This document shows positions 8,419 through 18,500 of a stretch of DNA of 64,000 nt, piece after piece. Position 1 is the stretch's first letter; every line of letters begins with the position of its first letter. A program made the position numbers and the translations under genes. Source of the stretch: DASUGC01 sp035606665 (GTDB lineage Bacteria > Acidobacteriota > Vicinamibacteria > Vicinamibacterales > SCN-69-37); contig DATNEY010000034.1 of the NCBI GenBank assembly GCA_035606665.1, forward strand, positions 1 through 64,000, written 5' to 3'. Under the pieces are notes generated by a model. The model ran no database searches. It saw only the letters and a list, made by a program, of their open reading frames with translations, and was not told where the DNA came from.

Positions 8419-10458
8419 ATGCGTCGGCTCGCAGTAGCTCTTGCCCTTGTGCTCGTCGTCGCGGCTCCGTCCGCTCAGGTCCCATCGCCGCTCACGCTCG
8501 AGGACTACTACCGGGTGAAGACCGTTGGCGGTGTCGCGATTTCGCCCGACGGGACGTGGGTGACGTTCACAGTGGGCACCCGCGTGGAGGTAAACAACGG
8601 CACGACGACACAGACCTTCGTCGTCCCGTCCGACGGATCGTCGGCGCCGCGCGAAGTACTTCATGACGGCAAGCCCACGAGCGCACCCCGCTGGGAGCCG
8701 AACGGATTGCTTCGCTACACCGTTGACCGTCAGTCCTTTGTGATTCAGGTCGGTGGCGACACGCCGCCGATGCCGGCGCCCCCAACGCCACCCCCGGGTG
8801 TTGCGAGCCCGGACGGGCGTTATTCAGCGGTCCTCCGAGACGTTCCGGCTGCGCCGGGCACCGCGATCGCGCGCACCGAGTTCGAAAAGCGGCACGCCGA
8901 TCGGTTCAAGGGCGTGACGTTCGACTGGATGGAGTTTCAGCGCGACGGACAGCCGTTCCCGGCGCCGGATCCTCGCCTGCGTCCGGCGCAGAACATTGCG
9001 CTTCGCAGCACGCTCGCGAACCGCACTACCTCCGAAGAGGTGGTCGTGCTGCCGGATGTGAGACCCACCGGTCTCGTCTGGCACCCGGACAGCCAGCGGC
9101 TGGCGTTTTTGGCCGATCAGGATTTCCGCAACGAACAGGCCTACGAGCGTACCGATATCTGGACCCTCTCCGTCGGCGGAAAAGCGGCGCGGCTCACGAG
9201 CGACGGCTACGTGCACAGCGACCTGGATTTCTCACCGGACGGCAAGTACCTCTCCTACGCGCGCACGTTCGGCACGGACAAGGTCATCAACGAGAAGCTG
9301 AATCATGGCGGACCGCGCGACCTTTTCGTACGGGCGGCGGACGGAACGGGCGCGCCGATCAACCTCACCGCTGAATGGGATCTGGAGCCAGGCGCGACAA
9401 CGTGGTCGCCGGATAGCAGGTTCATCTACTTCACAGCCGCGATCGGCGGCGAGACGCAACTGTTTCGCGTGTCGGCACCGGCGGGCAAAGTCGAGCAGGT
9501 GACCAGGGGTGAGCGGCGCATCGGCGGCCTCACATTCGATCGCGCGCGGAAGCGGATCGCCTATACGGTCGCGACGCACGATCAGCCGGGCGAGCTGTAC
9601 TCGGCGAATATCGACGGGACCGGTGAACGGAAGCTCTCGAGCGTCAACGCCGCGTTCTTCGCGACGAGACGGTTTGGCAAGACCGAGCGGTTGCAATGGC
9701 CGAGCAAGGACGGCACGCGCATCGAAGGCTGGCTCACCCTCCCCGCCGCCTTCGATCCAGCACGCCGCTATCCGCTCATCGTCTTCAGCCACGGCGGCCC
9801 GCATGCGGCCACGGGCTACTCGTTCGATTTCAAGAAGCAGTTCTTCGCCGCGAACGGCTACTTCGTCCTCGATACGAACTTCCGGAGCTCGACGGGCTAC
9901 GGCGAGGCGTTCAAGTGGGCGACGTGGGGCGCGTGGGGCGACAAAGACGGCGAGGACGTCATCGCCGGGATCGACTACGTGATTGGGCGCAACCCGGCAA
10001 TCGATCGATCGCGCGTCGGCCATACCGGCCACTCGTACGGCGGGTTCATGACGAACTGGCTGATCACTCAGTACCCCGATCGATTCGCCGCGGCCATCAC
10101 CGGCGCCGGCATCACGAACTGGATCTCTGACTACGGCACCGCGGACATCTATCGCACGAAAGAAACCGAGTTCTACGGTCCGCCATGGGACGACGCGGCG
10201 CGCGCGCGGATGATCAGGCAGTCACCGATCACATACGCCGGCCGCGTGCGCACGCCGACGCTCTTCATCCACGGCGAAGTCGACCAGCGCGTACCGTACG
10301 AGGAGGGCGAGCAGATGTACTTCGCGCTCCGCCGCCGCGGCATCCCCGCGAAGATGATCCGCTACGAGGGCCAGCCGCACGGCATCGCGGGACATTGGAA
10401 CAATGTCCATCGAATGATGAACGAGCTGGCGTGGTGGGAGCAGTACCTCAAGCGTTAG
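8419..10458 (+). CDS. S9 family prolyl oligopeptidase-like exported peptidase
   Basis: 679 residues from ATG 8419; a TTG at 8407 lies inside the tandem repeat. Signal peptide MRRLAVALALVLVVAAPSAQ. Residues ~25-400 form a TolB/WD40-like propeller with SPDGTWVTF, SPDGKYLSYAR and SPDSRFIYF blades. The C-terminal alpha/beta hydrolase has the nucleophile in GHTGHSYGGF (Ser about 539), Asp in GEVDQRVPYEEG (about 622) and His in GQPHGI (about 654), a complete triad. It should cut peptides after Pro or small residues (DPP-IV/acylaminoacyl-peptidase type) in the periplasm. Same strand as the upstream propeller with a 71-bp gap; possibly co-transcribed. Confidence 0.93.
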   Translation: MRRLAVALALVLVVAAPSAQVPSPLTLEDYYRVKTVGGVAISPDGTWVTFTVGTRVEVNNGTTTQTFVVPSDGSSAPREVLHDGKPTSAPRWEPNGLLRYTVDRQSFVIQVGGDTPPMPAPPTPPPGVASPDGRYSAVLRDVPAAPGTAIARTEFEKRHADRFKGVTFDWMEFQRDGQPFPAPDPRLRPAQNIALRSTLANRTTSEEVVVLPDVRPTGLVWHPDSQRLAFLADQDFRNEQAYERTDIWTLSVGGKAARLTSDGYVHSDLDFSPDGKYLSYARTFGTDKVINEKLNHGGPRDLFVRAADGTGAPINLTAEWDLEPGATTWSPDSRFIYFTAAIGGETQLFRVSAPAGKVEQVTRGERRIGGLTFDRARKRIAYTVATHDQPGELYSANIDGTGERKLSSVNAAFFATRRFGKTERLQWPSKDGTRIEGWLTLPAAFDPARRYPLIVFSHGGPHAATGYSFDFKKQFFAANGYFVLDTNFRSSTGYGEAFKWATWGAWGDKDGEDVIAGIDYVIGRNPAIDRSRVGHTGHSYGGFMTNWLITQYPDRFAAAITGAGITNWISDYGTADIYRTKETEFYGPPWDDAARARMIRQSPITYAGRVRTPTLFIHGEVDQRVPYEEGEQMYFALRRRGIPAKMIRYEGQPHGIAGHWNNVHRMMNELAWWEQYLKR

Positions 10459-10459
10459 A

Positions 10460-10515
10460 ACAGTTGAAACAAATGGGAACAACTGGGAACGACGCGAACG
10501 AATGGGAACGAAAAA
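10460..10515 (+). repeat. Imperfect GGGAACGA array (left arm)
   Basis: Immediately after the S9 stop, several loose copies of GGGAAC(A/G)A(C/A) occur (GGGAACAA, GGGAACGA, GCGAACGA, GGGAACGA). They are the reverse complement of the 9-bp word in the array at 10560-10652. Confidence 0.75.
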
Positions 10516-10559
10516 GCACTTGTCCCTGGTGCGCACCGGCAGCGCGCAGCAAGGCTTGC

Positions 10560-10652
10560 GTTCCCGATCGTTCCCGTCGGTCCCGTGCGTTCCCGTCGTT
10601 CCCGTCGTTCCCGTCGTTCCCGTCGTTCCCGTGTGTTCCCGTCGTTCCCGTG
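10560..10652. repeat. GTTCCCGTC 9-bp tandem array (right arm)
   Basis: Ten units of GTTCCCGTC, two with GTTCCCGTGY and one GGTCCC variant, end 5 bases before the stop of the minus-strand DinB-like gene. Read from that gene, the word is GGGAACGAC, the same word that follows the convergent S9 gene. The two arms could pair into one long imperfect hairpin and act as a two-way terminator. Confidence 0.85.
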
Positions 10653-10657
10653 CGTTG

Positions 10658-11209
10658 CTAACGTCTACTTGTGGGCGGAACAATCCCCTTCATCCGCATG
10701 TACGTGACCAGATTGCCGTAGTGCTCGTTCAGGTGGCCGATGTTGCCGAGCAGCGCCGAGGTGCGCGCGCCCTTGCCCTGGCCGAACGGCAGCTCGATCT
10801 GGTCGGCGGCGGACTTGTCCGTCAGCGCGGCGAATGCCGTGTCGCAGTACTTCACCGAGTCGTCCCACGCCTTGACGAGCGCGGCCTTGGTCGCGAGAGA
10901 CTCGAATGCGCCCTCCGCCTGCGGTGACTTTTCGCCCTTCGCGGCGGAACAGAAGACGTAGTTCGCTCCGGCGACGTGACCGATGATCTGGCCGAGCGTC
11001 CGGACGGTACCTGGGACCGGTGAATAGCTGTACGACGCCTCCGGCACAACATCTGCCGTGTCGCGGATGTTCTTCTTCGCACTCGCCCACGAGCCGCGCA
11101 CCGCATCGCTGACCGGCTGCGCGGCGCCCGCACGGGTCTGGGCCGCCGGCGCCGCCAGCCACATTGCGGCAACCGCAGCCATCATCAACACTCCAACCGC
11201 ACGCTTCAT
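10658..11209 (-). CDS. Exported DinB-like protein
   Basis: 183 residues from ATG 11209. Signal peptide MKRAVGVLMMAAVAAMWLAAPAAQ. The mature part has the four-helix DinB/YfiT pattern: LGQIIGHVAGANYVFC, ALVKAWDDSVKYC and LLGNIGHLNEHYGNLVTYMRMKGIVPP. In DinB proteins three His bind a metal; here His occur in IGHVAG, GHLN and NEHYG, compatible with a site. Function is uncertain; many relatives are thiol-dependent transferases or hydrolases, which is notable as this genome makes bacillithiol. It is divergent from the TonB receptor at 11389 and convergent with the S9 peptidase. Confidence 0.8.
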   Translation of the reverse strand: MKRAVGVLMMAAVAAMWLAAPAAQTRAGAAQPVSDAVRGSWASAKKNIRDTADVVPEASYSYSPVPGTVRTLGQIIGHVAGANYVFCSAAKGEKSPQAEGAFESLATKAALVKAWDDSVKYCDTAFAALTDKSAADQIELPFGQGKGARTSALLGNIGHLNEHYGNLVTYMRMKGIVPPTSRR

Positions 11210-11276
11210 TGGTTCGACCTCCGAACCTATTAGAAACCACTTACGGACGGAAGGTCGAACGAACGGCGAAGAGAGG

Positions 11277-11304
11277 TTGCACCGGGTATACCCATAGGTA
11301 TACC
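11277..11304 (+). promoter_or_regulatory. Putative promoter and GGTATACC palindromes, TonB receptor 1
   Basis: TTGCAC (11277-11282) and TATACC (11299-11304) are spaced by 16 bp. Two palindromes, GGGTATACCC (11284-11293) and GGTATACC (11297-11304), overlap this block and could be operators. The paralogous gene has the same -35/-10 layout with 16 bp (15439-15466) but only the second palindrome. Confidence 0.45.
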
Positions 11305-11363
11305 CTCCGGCCATCACAGCGAAAGACTCGGACGGGTACCACCCGGTCGGAGCGGCCGGAGGG
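11303..11363 (+). promoter_or_regulatory. Conserved stem-loop leader of TonB receptor 1
   Basis: A perfect 10-bp outer stem CCCTCCGGCC (11303-11312) with GGCCGGAGGG (11354-11363) encloses an unpaired ATCACAGCGAAAGA-like stretch. Inside is an inner hairpin (11327-11352) of 3+3+4 bp with one G-G mismatch, one bulged G and an ACC loop. The same element occurs almost unchanged before receptor 2. It ends 25 nt before the ATG. It could be a 5' UTR regulatory RNA; no known riboswitch class was recognised. Confidence 0.55.
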
Positions 11364-11388
11364 TTGTCCATTCGACAGTGGAGGATCA

Positions 11389-14300
11389 ATGAAGTGGTGT
11401 AAGCAGCTAGTCCTCACGGCCCTCGTAGCCGCGATCGCAGCGAGCCCTGTATTCGCCCAGGGCACAAGTACCTCGGCAATTACTGGCACCGTCACCGATC
11501 AGGCTGGCGGCGTCATTCCGGGCGCAACGGTCATCGTTACTGGTGAGGCCGGCGTCTCAGCCACGACGGTCAGTAACGCTCAGGGTGTGTTCACGGTTCC
11601 CGCGCTGATGGCGGGCACATACAAAGTTACGGTATCGCTGCAGGGATTCAAGACCGCGGTCTTCGAGAACGTCCGCGTCATCTCGGGCAACCCGGCGAAC
11701 CTTACAGTCAAACTGGAGATTGGCCGTCTGGAAGAAAACGTGACGGTTAAGAGCAGCACAGAGTTGGTCAACACTCAGACGGCGACTGTGTCCTCGACGC
11801 TGAACGCCGACCAGCTGAACCGTATGCCGACGACGTCGCGCAACGCGCTGAACGCCGTGACGATGCTGCCCGGGGTAAACACGCCTGGCGTCAATCGCGA
11901 TTCGACGGTCAACGGCCTGCCGCAATCGATGATCAACATCACCCTCGACGGTGTCAGCAATAACGACAACTACAACAAGACGAGCGACGGGTTCTTCGCG
12001 TCGGTTTATCCCCGACAGGATGCCGTCGAAGCGGTGACGGTGACGACGGCCGCGGGCGGCGCGAATCTCGGCGGCAGCGGCGCGGTCACGATCAACTTTA
12101 CGACGCGAAGCGGGACGAACCGCCTCAGTGGCAGCGGGTACGATTACTGGCGCGATCCCCGGTTCAACTCCAATAACTGGGCTAACAAAACCGTCAACAA
12201 CACAGGCGGTCTGCCGAAGAACGATACGAAGCTTTACCAGTATGGCGTGCGGGTCGGCGGGCCGGTGAAGATCCCCGGCCTGTACGACGGCTCCGGCAAG
12301 GCCTTCTATTTCGTCCACTACGAAGAGCTGCGCTTTCCAAATAATTTCACCAAGACCAGGTCAGCGATGCGTCCCGAGACCTTCGACGGCACGTTCAGTT
12401 ACACCGTGAGCGGCGCCACCCAAACCGTGAACGTCCTGGCGTTGGCGAATTCGGCGGCCGGACGGGCGACGTGCGTCGCATCGGGTGGTTTCGGGTCAGA
12501 CCCCTGTAAGGCGGCGACCGATCCGGACACGATCAAACTGCTTGGTCTGATCAACAGCTCGATGCAGGGGACGGGTGTCATCTCGACGACCGCCAACCCG
12601 ATGCGGCTGAGCTACACCTATCAGAGTCCGGCGAAACTCCTCGAGCGTCAGCCGACGGCGCGCTTTGACTACAACATCACCGCAAGGCATCGTTTCAGCG
12701 CGTCCTGGTCATCGCTGTGGGCGTCCCGCACCCCGGATTACCTCAATGATCTCGAGGCGCGGTTCCCAGGCGCGCCGAACTTCATCAATTTCAGGTCGAC
12801 GCGACCGCTGATGTCGTTCACGATGCGTTCGACTCTGAGCTCGAACCTGGTCAATGAGGCGAAGGTCGGCCTGCAGTTTGGATACGGCAGTTCGGCGTTC
12901 GGTCAGGCGAGCGATCCGAATACCGGACCGGAATCCTTTGCCGACATCGGGGGTTATGCGGTTGTCATTCCGTTCACGACCGATTGGTGGACCGACCGGG
13001 CCCCGTCGTGGCGAGCATCTCCGACGCTCAGTATCGATGAATCCGTAAACTGGCAGAAGGGGAAGCACAACTTCAGCCTGGGCGGCGGCCTCCTCAATTC
13101 GTCGGCCTGGCAGAACGCGCAGACCGTCGTTCCGGAAGTCACGCTTGGGCTGTCAACTTCGACCTGTGGCGCAAATCCTTGCGACCCGGCGTTCAACCTG
13201 TTCACCACGGCGAACTTCCCCAACGCGGCGTCGGGCGACCTTTCTAATGCGAGAGCCCACTACGCGCAGTTGACCGGCCGGATCACCACGATCTCGAATC
13301 AGGTCGCGCTCGATCCCGCCACCAATCAGTACGTTCCCAATGGCCCGCGTCGTCGCGAAGGCGCCATCGATGTCTGGTCGGCGTACGCGCAGGACACGTG
13401 GCGTGTGCGGCCGACTGTGACGCTCTCGGCCGGCGTCCGCTGGGATCTTCAAACGCCGTTCGAGTCGGCCAACGACACGATGTCCGCGGTTACGTTCGAT
13501 TCGGTATGCGGCATGTCGGGACGAGGCCCAAACACCAACGCCTTCGACAAGTGCGCCTTTTACAGTCGCGCGAACACGGGTGTCGTACCTGAGTTCATTC
13601 AGCTCAAGAGCAGCACCAAGGGATACAACACAGACTGGAACAACTTTGGTCCCAGCTTGAGCATCGCCTGGCGGCCGAACGTGAGCAGCGGATTCTTGCG
13701 AACCATCCTTGGCGATCCGGAATTGGCCACCGTCCGCGCCGGCTACTCCGTGTCCTACGAGCGGCAGGGAATCGGCACATTGACCGGCGTCTACGGCGGC
13801 AATCCTGGGAGTACGCTGACGGTTACCAGAAACACGGGCAACGGCAACCTCGTCAACGCAGGAGAGACGTGGCCACTGCTGTACCGCGACAGGAATCGAC
13901 TGTACAACGGCGCGTTCCCGGCAACGATAACCTACCCAATATCGCTTCGTGCCGCACGAGCGGATAGCCTCAACGCCTTTGCGCCTGACACGCAAGTGGG
14001 CCATGCGCGTACCTGGACGGCCGGGTTCCAGCGGTCAATCTCGAAAGATATGGCGGTGGACATTCGCTACATCGGAACACGCGGCGTCGATCAGTGGTCA
14101 ACACTGAACTACAACGCGCGGGACCTTGAAGGAAATGGATTCCTCAGCGAATTCAAGCTGGCGGTTGCCAATCTGAAAGCCAATAACGAAGCCGGCGGCA
14201 GCCGCACCGGCAGCTTCGCGTACTTCGGTTCGGGAACGGGCACTAACCCGCTCCCGATCTACATGGCCTACCTGATTGGCCCGACCGGCAACGCCTCGAG

Positions 14301-15330
14301 TCCAGCCAGTTACACGGGAACGATCTGGACGAACACGAACATCAGTCAGGACATGATCTTCGTCAACCCGAACCCGGGCAACTCGGCGGCGGACCTTGAC
14401 GGAGATTTGGCGCGGCGCAACAACGCACTTGCGGCGGGGTTGCCAGCGAATTTCTTTGTCCTGAATCCGGCGGCCGGCACCGTCAGCGTCACCGACAGCG
14501 GCGCCTTTTCGGACTATCACGCGTTCCAGATCGACCTGCGCCGCAGACTCACCAGGGGTCTGTCGGCAAGCGTGAATTATCAGTGGGCCACTGAAGGAGG
14601 CTCGGCATTCGACGGATTCAGGTACGGCCGCACAATGGTGCGTTCGGAAAACGTCCGGCATGCGATCAAGACGCAGTGGGACTGGTCTCTGCCGGTCGGG
14701 CGTGGTCAGCGATACCTGAGCGACGCACACCCGGTGTTGGATGCGGTGCTGGGCGGTTGGTCGTTCAAGGGCGTCGGACGCTTCCAGATCCGCGCAGTCG
14801 ACTTCGGGAACGTCCGCCTGGTCGGTATGGACCGCGACGAATTGCAGGATCTATACAGGATCACTGTGAAGACAGACCCTGCGTCGCAGGTCGGCGCGCA
14901 ACGGGCCTACTACCTGCCGGACGATGTCATCCTGAACACCCGACGCGCGTTCAGCCTGAGCACTTCAAACGCGAATGGATACAGCACGTCGCTTGGCGCG
15001 CCCACAGGCAGGTACATCGCACCGGCCAACTTCCCTGGTTGCATTCAGGTGGTGTCGGGTGACTGCGCGCCGCGCAACGTGATGATCAACGCGCCCTGGT
15101 TCGCCCGGCTGGACGTCGGCCTCTCGAAGCGGTTCAGCCTGCGGGGCAGCAGCAGCGTCGAAGTCGCATTCGAGGTATTGAACTTGATGGACAACATCAA
15201 CTTCACGCCGCCGCGCGCGCCAGGCAACGGAGAAACGATCTTCTCCACCAGAACGATCTATCAGGATGCGGACAACACGTACGACCCGGGCGGCCGACTC
15301 GGCCAGCTGATGTTCCGTATCAACTGGTAA
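11389..15330 (+). CDS. Oar-like TonB-dependent receptor, copy 1
   Basis: 1313 residues from ATG 11389, preceded by GGAGGATCA. Signal peptide MKWCKQLVLTALVAAIAASPVFAQ. Residues ~30-110 are a carboxypeptidase-regulatory-like beta-sandwich (ITGTVTDQAGGVIPGATVIV to LQGFKTAVFENV). A plug domain follows (LNADQLNRMPTTSRNALN, LPGVN, TLDGVSNNDNY, YPRQDAVEAVTV, GGSGAVTINFTTRSGTN), then a long 22-strand-type barrel ending in the aromatic residue Trp (LMFRINW). No classical TonB box was identified. It should import a large ligand (oligosaccharide or peptide) through the outer membrane. It is the paralogue of the next gene, with a shared leader. Third-position base use is visibly less GC-biased than in copy 2. 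Confidence 0.93.
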   Translation: MKWCKQLVLTALVAAIAASPVFAQGTSTSAITGTVTDQAGGVIPGATVIVTGEAGVSATTVSNAQGVFTVPALMAGTYKVTVSLQGFKTAVFENVRVISGNPANLTVKLEIGRLEENVTVKSSTELVNTQTATVSSTLNADQLNRMPTTSRNALNAVTMLPGVNTPGVNRDSTVNGLPQSMINITLDGVSNNDNYNKTSDGFFASVYPRQDAVEAVTVTTAAGGANLGGSGAVTINFTTRSGTNRLSGSGYDYWRDPRFNSNNWANKTVNNTGGLPKNDTKLYQYGVRVGGPVKIPGLYDGSGKAFYFVHYEELRFPNNFTKTRSAMRPETFDGTFSYTVSGATQTVNVLALANSAAGRATCVASGGFGSDPCKAATDPDTIKLLGLINSSMQGTGVISTTANPMRLSYTYQSPAKLLERQPTARFDYNITARHRFSASWSSLWASRTPDYLNDLEARFPGAPNFINFRSTRPLMSFTMRSTLSSNLVNEAKVGLQFGYGSSAFGQASDPNTGPESFADIGGYAVVIPFTTDWWTDRAPSWRASPTLSIDESVNWQKGKHNFSLGGGLLNSSAWQNAQTVVPEVTLGLSTSTCGANPCDPAFNLFTTANFPNAASGDLSNARAHYAQLTGRITTISNQVALDPATNQYVPNGPRRREGAIDVWSAYAQDTWRVRPTVTLSAGVRWDLQTPFESANDTMSAVTFDSVCGMSGRGPNTNAFDKCAFYSRANTGVVPEFIQLKSSTKGYNTDWNNFGPSLSIAWRPNVSSGFLRTILGDPELATVRAGYSVSYERQGIGTLTGVYGGNPGSTLTVTRNTGNGNLVNAGETWPLLYRDRNRLYNGAFPATITYPISLRAARADSLNAFAPDTQVGHARTWTAGFQRSISKDMAVDIRYIGTRGVDQWSTLNYNARDLEGNGFLSEFKLAVANLKANNEAGGSRTGSFAYFGSGTGTNPLPIYMAYLIGPTGNASSPASYTGTIWTNTNISQDMIFVNPNPGNSAADLDGDLARRNNALAAGLPANFFVLNPAAGTVSVTDSGAFSDYHAFQIDLRRRLTRGLSASVNYQWATEGGSAFDGFRYGRTMVRSENVRHAIKTQWDWSLPVGRGQRYLSDAHPVLDAVLGGWSFKGVGRFQIRAVDFGNVRLVGMDRDELQDLYRITVKTDPASQVGAQRAYYLPDDVILNTRRAFSLSTSNANGYSTSLGAPTGRYIAPANFPGCIQVVSGDCAPRNVMINAPWFARLDVGLSKRFSLRGSSSVEVAFEVLNLMDNINFTPPRAPGNGETIFSTRTIYQDADNTYDPGGRLGQLMFRINW

Positions 15331-15343
15331 GAGCCCCAGACAC

Positions 15344-15384
15344 CACGAAGGCCCGGGTGGCTCCAACTCACCCGGGCCTTCGTG
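15344..15384. terminator. Hairpin terminator after TonB receptor 1
   Basis: Perfect 16-bp stem (15344-15359 with 15369-15384) and 9-nt loop, 14 bp after the stop. There is no T-run, so either strong-hairpin termination or mRNA 3'-end protection. Confidence 0.75.
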
Positions 15385-15438
15385 TGTACGGAGGCAGACA
15401 TCCACCTCCAGGAACGCCGAACAAAGAGCGAAGATAAG

Positions 15439-15466
15439 TTGCGCTAGAGAGACCCATAGGTATACC
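15439..15466 (+). promoter_or_regulatory. Putative promoter, TonB receptor 2
   Basis: TTGCGC (15439-15444) and TATACC (15461-15466) with a 16-bp spacer, the same geometry as in front of receptor 1. Only the GGTATACC palindrome is kept; the second one is degenerate (AGAGAGACCC). Confidence 0.45.
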
Positions 15467-15525
15467 CTCCGGCCATCACAGCGGAGGACTCGGACGGGTA
15501 CCACCCGGTCGGAGCGGCCGGAGGG
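15465..15525 (+). promoter_or_regulatory. Conserved stem-loop leader of TonB receptor 2
   Basis: Same 10-bp stem (15465-15474 with 15516-15525), same inner hairpin and the same 61-nt length as at 11303-11363. The two differ only at two bases in the unpaired part. It ends 25 nt before the ATG. Conservation here is higher than in the adjacent coding regions. Confidence 0.55.
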
Positions 15526-15550
15526 TTATCCATTCGAGAGTGGAGGATCA

Positions 15551-18500
15551 ATGAAGTGGTGTAGGCAGCTCGTCCTCGCGGCCCTCGTGGCCGCGATCGC
15601 AGCGACACCTGCGTTCGCGCAGGGCACGTCGTCTATCAACGGCACCGTTACTGACGCCAGCGGCGGTGTGCTACCCGGAGTGACCGTGACGGTGACGGGC
15701 ACGACCGGCGTTCCCCTGACGGCGGTCAGCAATTCCGGCGGCGCGTTCAGCGTCCCCGGCTTGTCGGCCGGCAGCTACAAAGTGACGGTCACGCTGCAGG
15801 GCTTCAAGACTGCGGTGCTCGAAAAAGTGCTCGTCGTGATCGGCACGCCGACCAACCTGCCCATCAAGCTCGAGCTCGGCGCGCTCACGGAAGAAGTGAA
15901 GGTCTCGAGCAGCTCCGAGCTCATCAACACCCAGACGGCCACCGTCACGTCCACGCTGAACGCGGACCAGCTGAACCGCATGCCGACGGTCTCCCGTAAC
16001 GCGCTGAATGCGGTCACGTTCCTGCCCGGCGTCAACACGGCGACGAGCAACCGCGCCTCCACCGTCAACGGCCTGCCGCAGTCGATGATCAACATCACGC
16101 TGGACGGCGTCAGCAACCAGGACAACTTCCTGAAGTCCACTGACGGCTTCTTCGCGTCGGTCTATCCCCGCCAGGACGCCGTCGAGCAGGTCACCGTCAC
16201 GCTCGCGGCCGGCGAAGTCACCGGCGGCGGCAGCGGCGCCGTGAACATCGCGTTCACCACCCGCTCTGGCACGAACCGCCTCAGCGGCAGCGCCTACGAG
16301 TACTTCCGCAACCCGAACCTGAACACGAACTACTTCTTCAACGAAGTGAACGCGCTTCCGAGAAACGAAGTGAAGGTGAATCAGTACGGCGTGCGCATCG
16401 GCGGCCCGATCAAGATTCCGGGCGCGTTCGATCTGTCTGGCAAGGCGTTCTACTTCTTCCACTACGAAGAATTGCGCTTCCCGAACAGCTTCACGCGCAC
16501 CCGCACCGTGCATCCTGACAGCGTCACGATGCAGGGCATCTATCCGTACGTGGTCAACGGCGTGACGCAGACGAAGGATCTGATGGCGCTGGCCGCGGCC
16601 AATGGCCAGATCGCGACGTTCGATCCGGCAGTCCGCAAGCTGCTGACGCTCATCAGCGACGCGACGAAGAAGACGGGCGTGTTCAACGCCACCGGCAACC
16701 CGCTCAACGTGAATTACGTCTGGCAGAGCCCGGGCCGCCTGATGGAACGCCAGCCGACCGGCCGCATTGACTACAACCTGACGGCGAAGCACCGCCTCAG
16801 CGTGTCGGCGTCATCACTGTGGGCGATGCGCGACCCGGACTATCTGAACAGCGCCGACGCCCGGTTCCCGGGTGGGCCGAATTACCGTATCTTCAGGTCG
16901 ACGCGACCCCTCTACTCGTTCTCCCTGCGGTCGACGCTCACGGCCAACATGGTCAACGAGTTCTCGGCGGGCCTCACTGCCATCGGCACCGGTGGCTCGC
17001 GGTTCGGTCAGGCGAGTGACCCGAGCCAGGGCCCCGGCTCGTTCTCGGATATCGGCGGCTATGCGGTGGTCATTCCGATCGCGACCGACTGGTGGACGGT
17101 GAACAACCCGAGCTGGCGCGCCGCGCCGACCAAGAACATCAGCAGCACCCTCAGCCTGCAGAAGGCGAAGCACAGCATGAGCTTCGGCGGAAGCTGGCTG
17201 CGTTCGAGCGCGTGGGAAAGCGCGCAGCAGATCGTGCCGCAGATCAACCTCGACTTCGTGTCCTCGCAGGATCCGGCCGCGGGCATGTTCAACTCGACGA
17301 ACTTCCCCGGCATCTCGAACGGCGACCTGAACAACGCCCGCCGCATCTACGCGATGCTCACCGGCCGCGTCTCGTCGATTGGGAGCACGGCGGCGCTCGA
17401 CCCCGCCACCAACCAGTACGTGCTGAACGGCCCGCGGCGTCGTGAGGGCTACCTCGACGTGTGGTCCGGCTTCTTCCAGGATCAGTGGCGCATCAAGCCG
17501 ACCGTGACGATCAGCGGCGGCCTCCGCTACGACCTCCAGACGCCGTTCCAGCCGGTCAACGACACGATGGCCGCCGTCGTGTTCGACGCGGTCTGCGGCA
17601 TGTCAGGCCGCGGCAAGGCCGACTCGCCGTACAACAAGTGCGCGTTCTTCAGCAAGACGAACAACTCGTCCGCGCCGGTCGAGTTTGTGCAGTTGAAGCG
17701 GGGCACCTACGGATACGAGACCGACTACAACAACGTCGCGCCCAGCATCAGCGTGGCGTGGCGTCCCAACGTGCAGAGCGGCTTCATGCGGACCCTGCTT
17801 GGCGATCCCGACCAGGCGACGTTCCGCGGGGGTCTGTCCCGGACCTATTCACGCCAGGGCATCAGCACGTTCACAGGTCTCTACGGCGGCAACCCTGGCA
17901 GCACGATCGGCGTCACGCGCAGCAACGGCAACGGCAACCTGATCGCCGCCGGTGAAACGTGGCCGGTGCTCCTCAGCCAGACGAACCGGCTGTATCCCGC
18001 GACGTTCCCGCTGACGCAGTCGTTCCCGACGCCGGTGCGCTCGAGCCGTCAGGACAGCCTGAACGCGTTCGCCGATGACGTCCAGATCGACAGCGCGATG
18101 ACGTGGTCGGCGAGCTTCCAGCGCTCGATCACGAAGGACATGGCGGTCGACGTCCGCTACGTCGGCACGCGCGGCATCGATCAGTGGTCCACGCTGAACT
18201 ACAACGCTCGGGACATCGAGACCAACGGCTTCTACAACGAGTTCAAGCTGGCGGTCGCGAACCTGAAGGCCAACAACGCGTCCGGCGATGCGAACCGCTC
18301 GGGCAGCTTTGCGTACTTCGGCGCGGGCACGGGCACCAACCCGCTTCCGATCTACATGGCCTACATTGCCGGGCCGACCGGCAACGCCACCAACCCGGGC
18401 TCCTACACGTCTGGTAACTGGAAGGACACGGGGTTCACGAACGACATGATTTTCGTGAACCCGAATCCGGCCAACTCGATCGCGGACCTGGACGGTTCGT

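Noticed and set aside
10560..10652. CRISPR-like array
   Set aside because: Units are contiguous 9-bp words with no spacers; the same applies to 46081-46181.
11303..11363. c-di-GMP (GEMM-I) or SAM riboswitch
   Set aside because: Only the CCTCCGGCC string resembles GEMM; the conserved CACGCACAGGG and GGTAGGTAGCGGGG parts are missing, and no SAM-I core is present.
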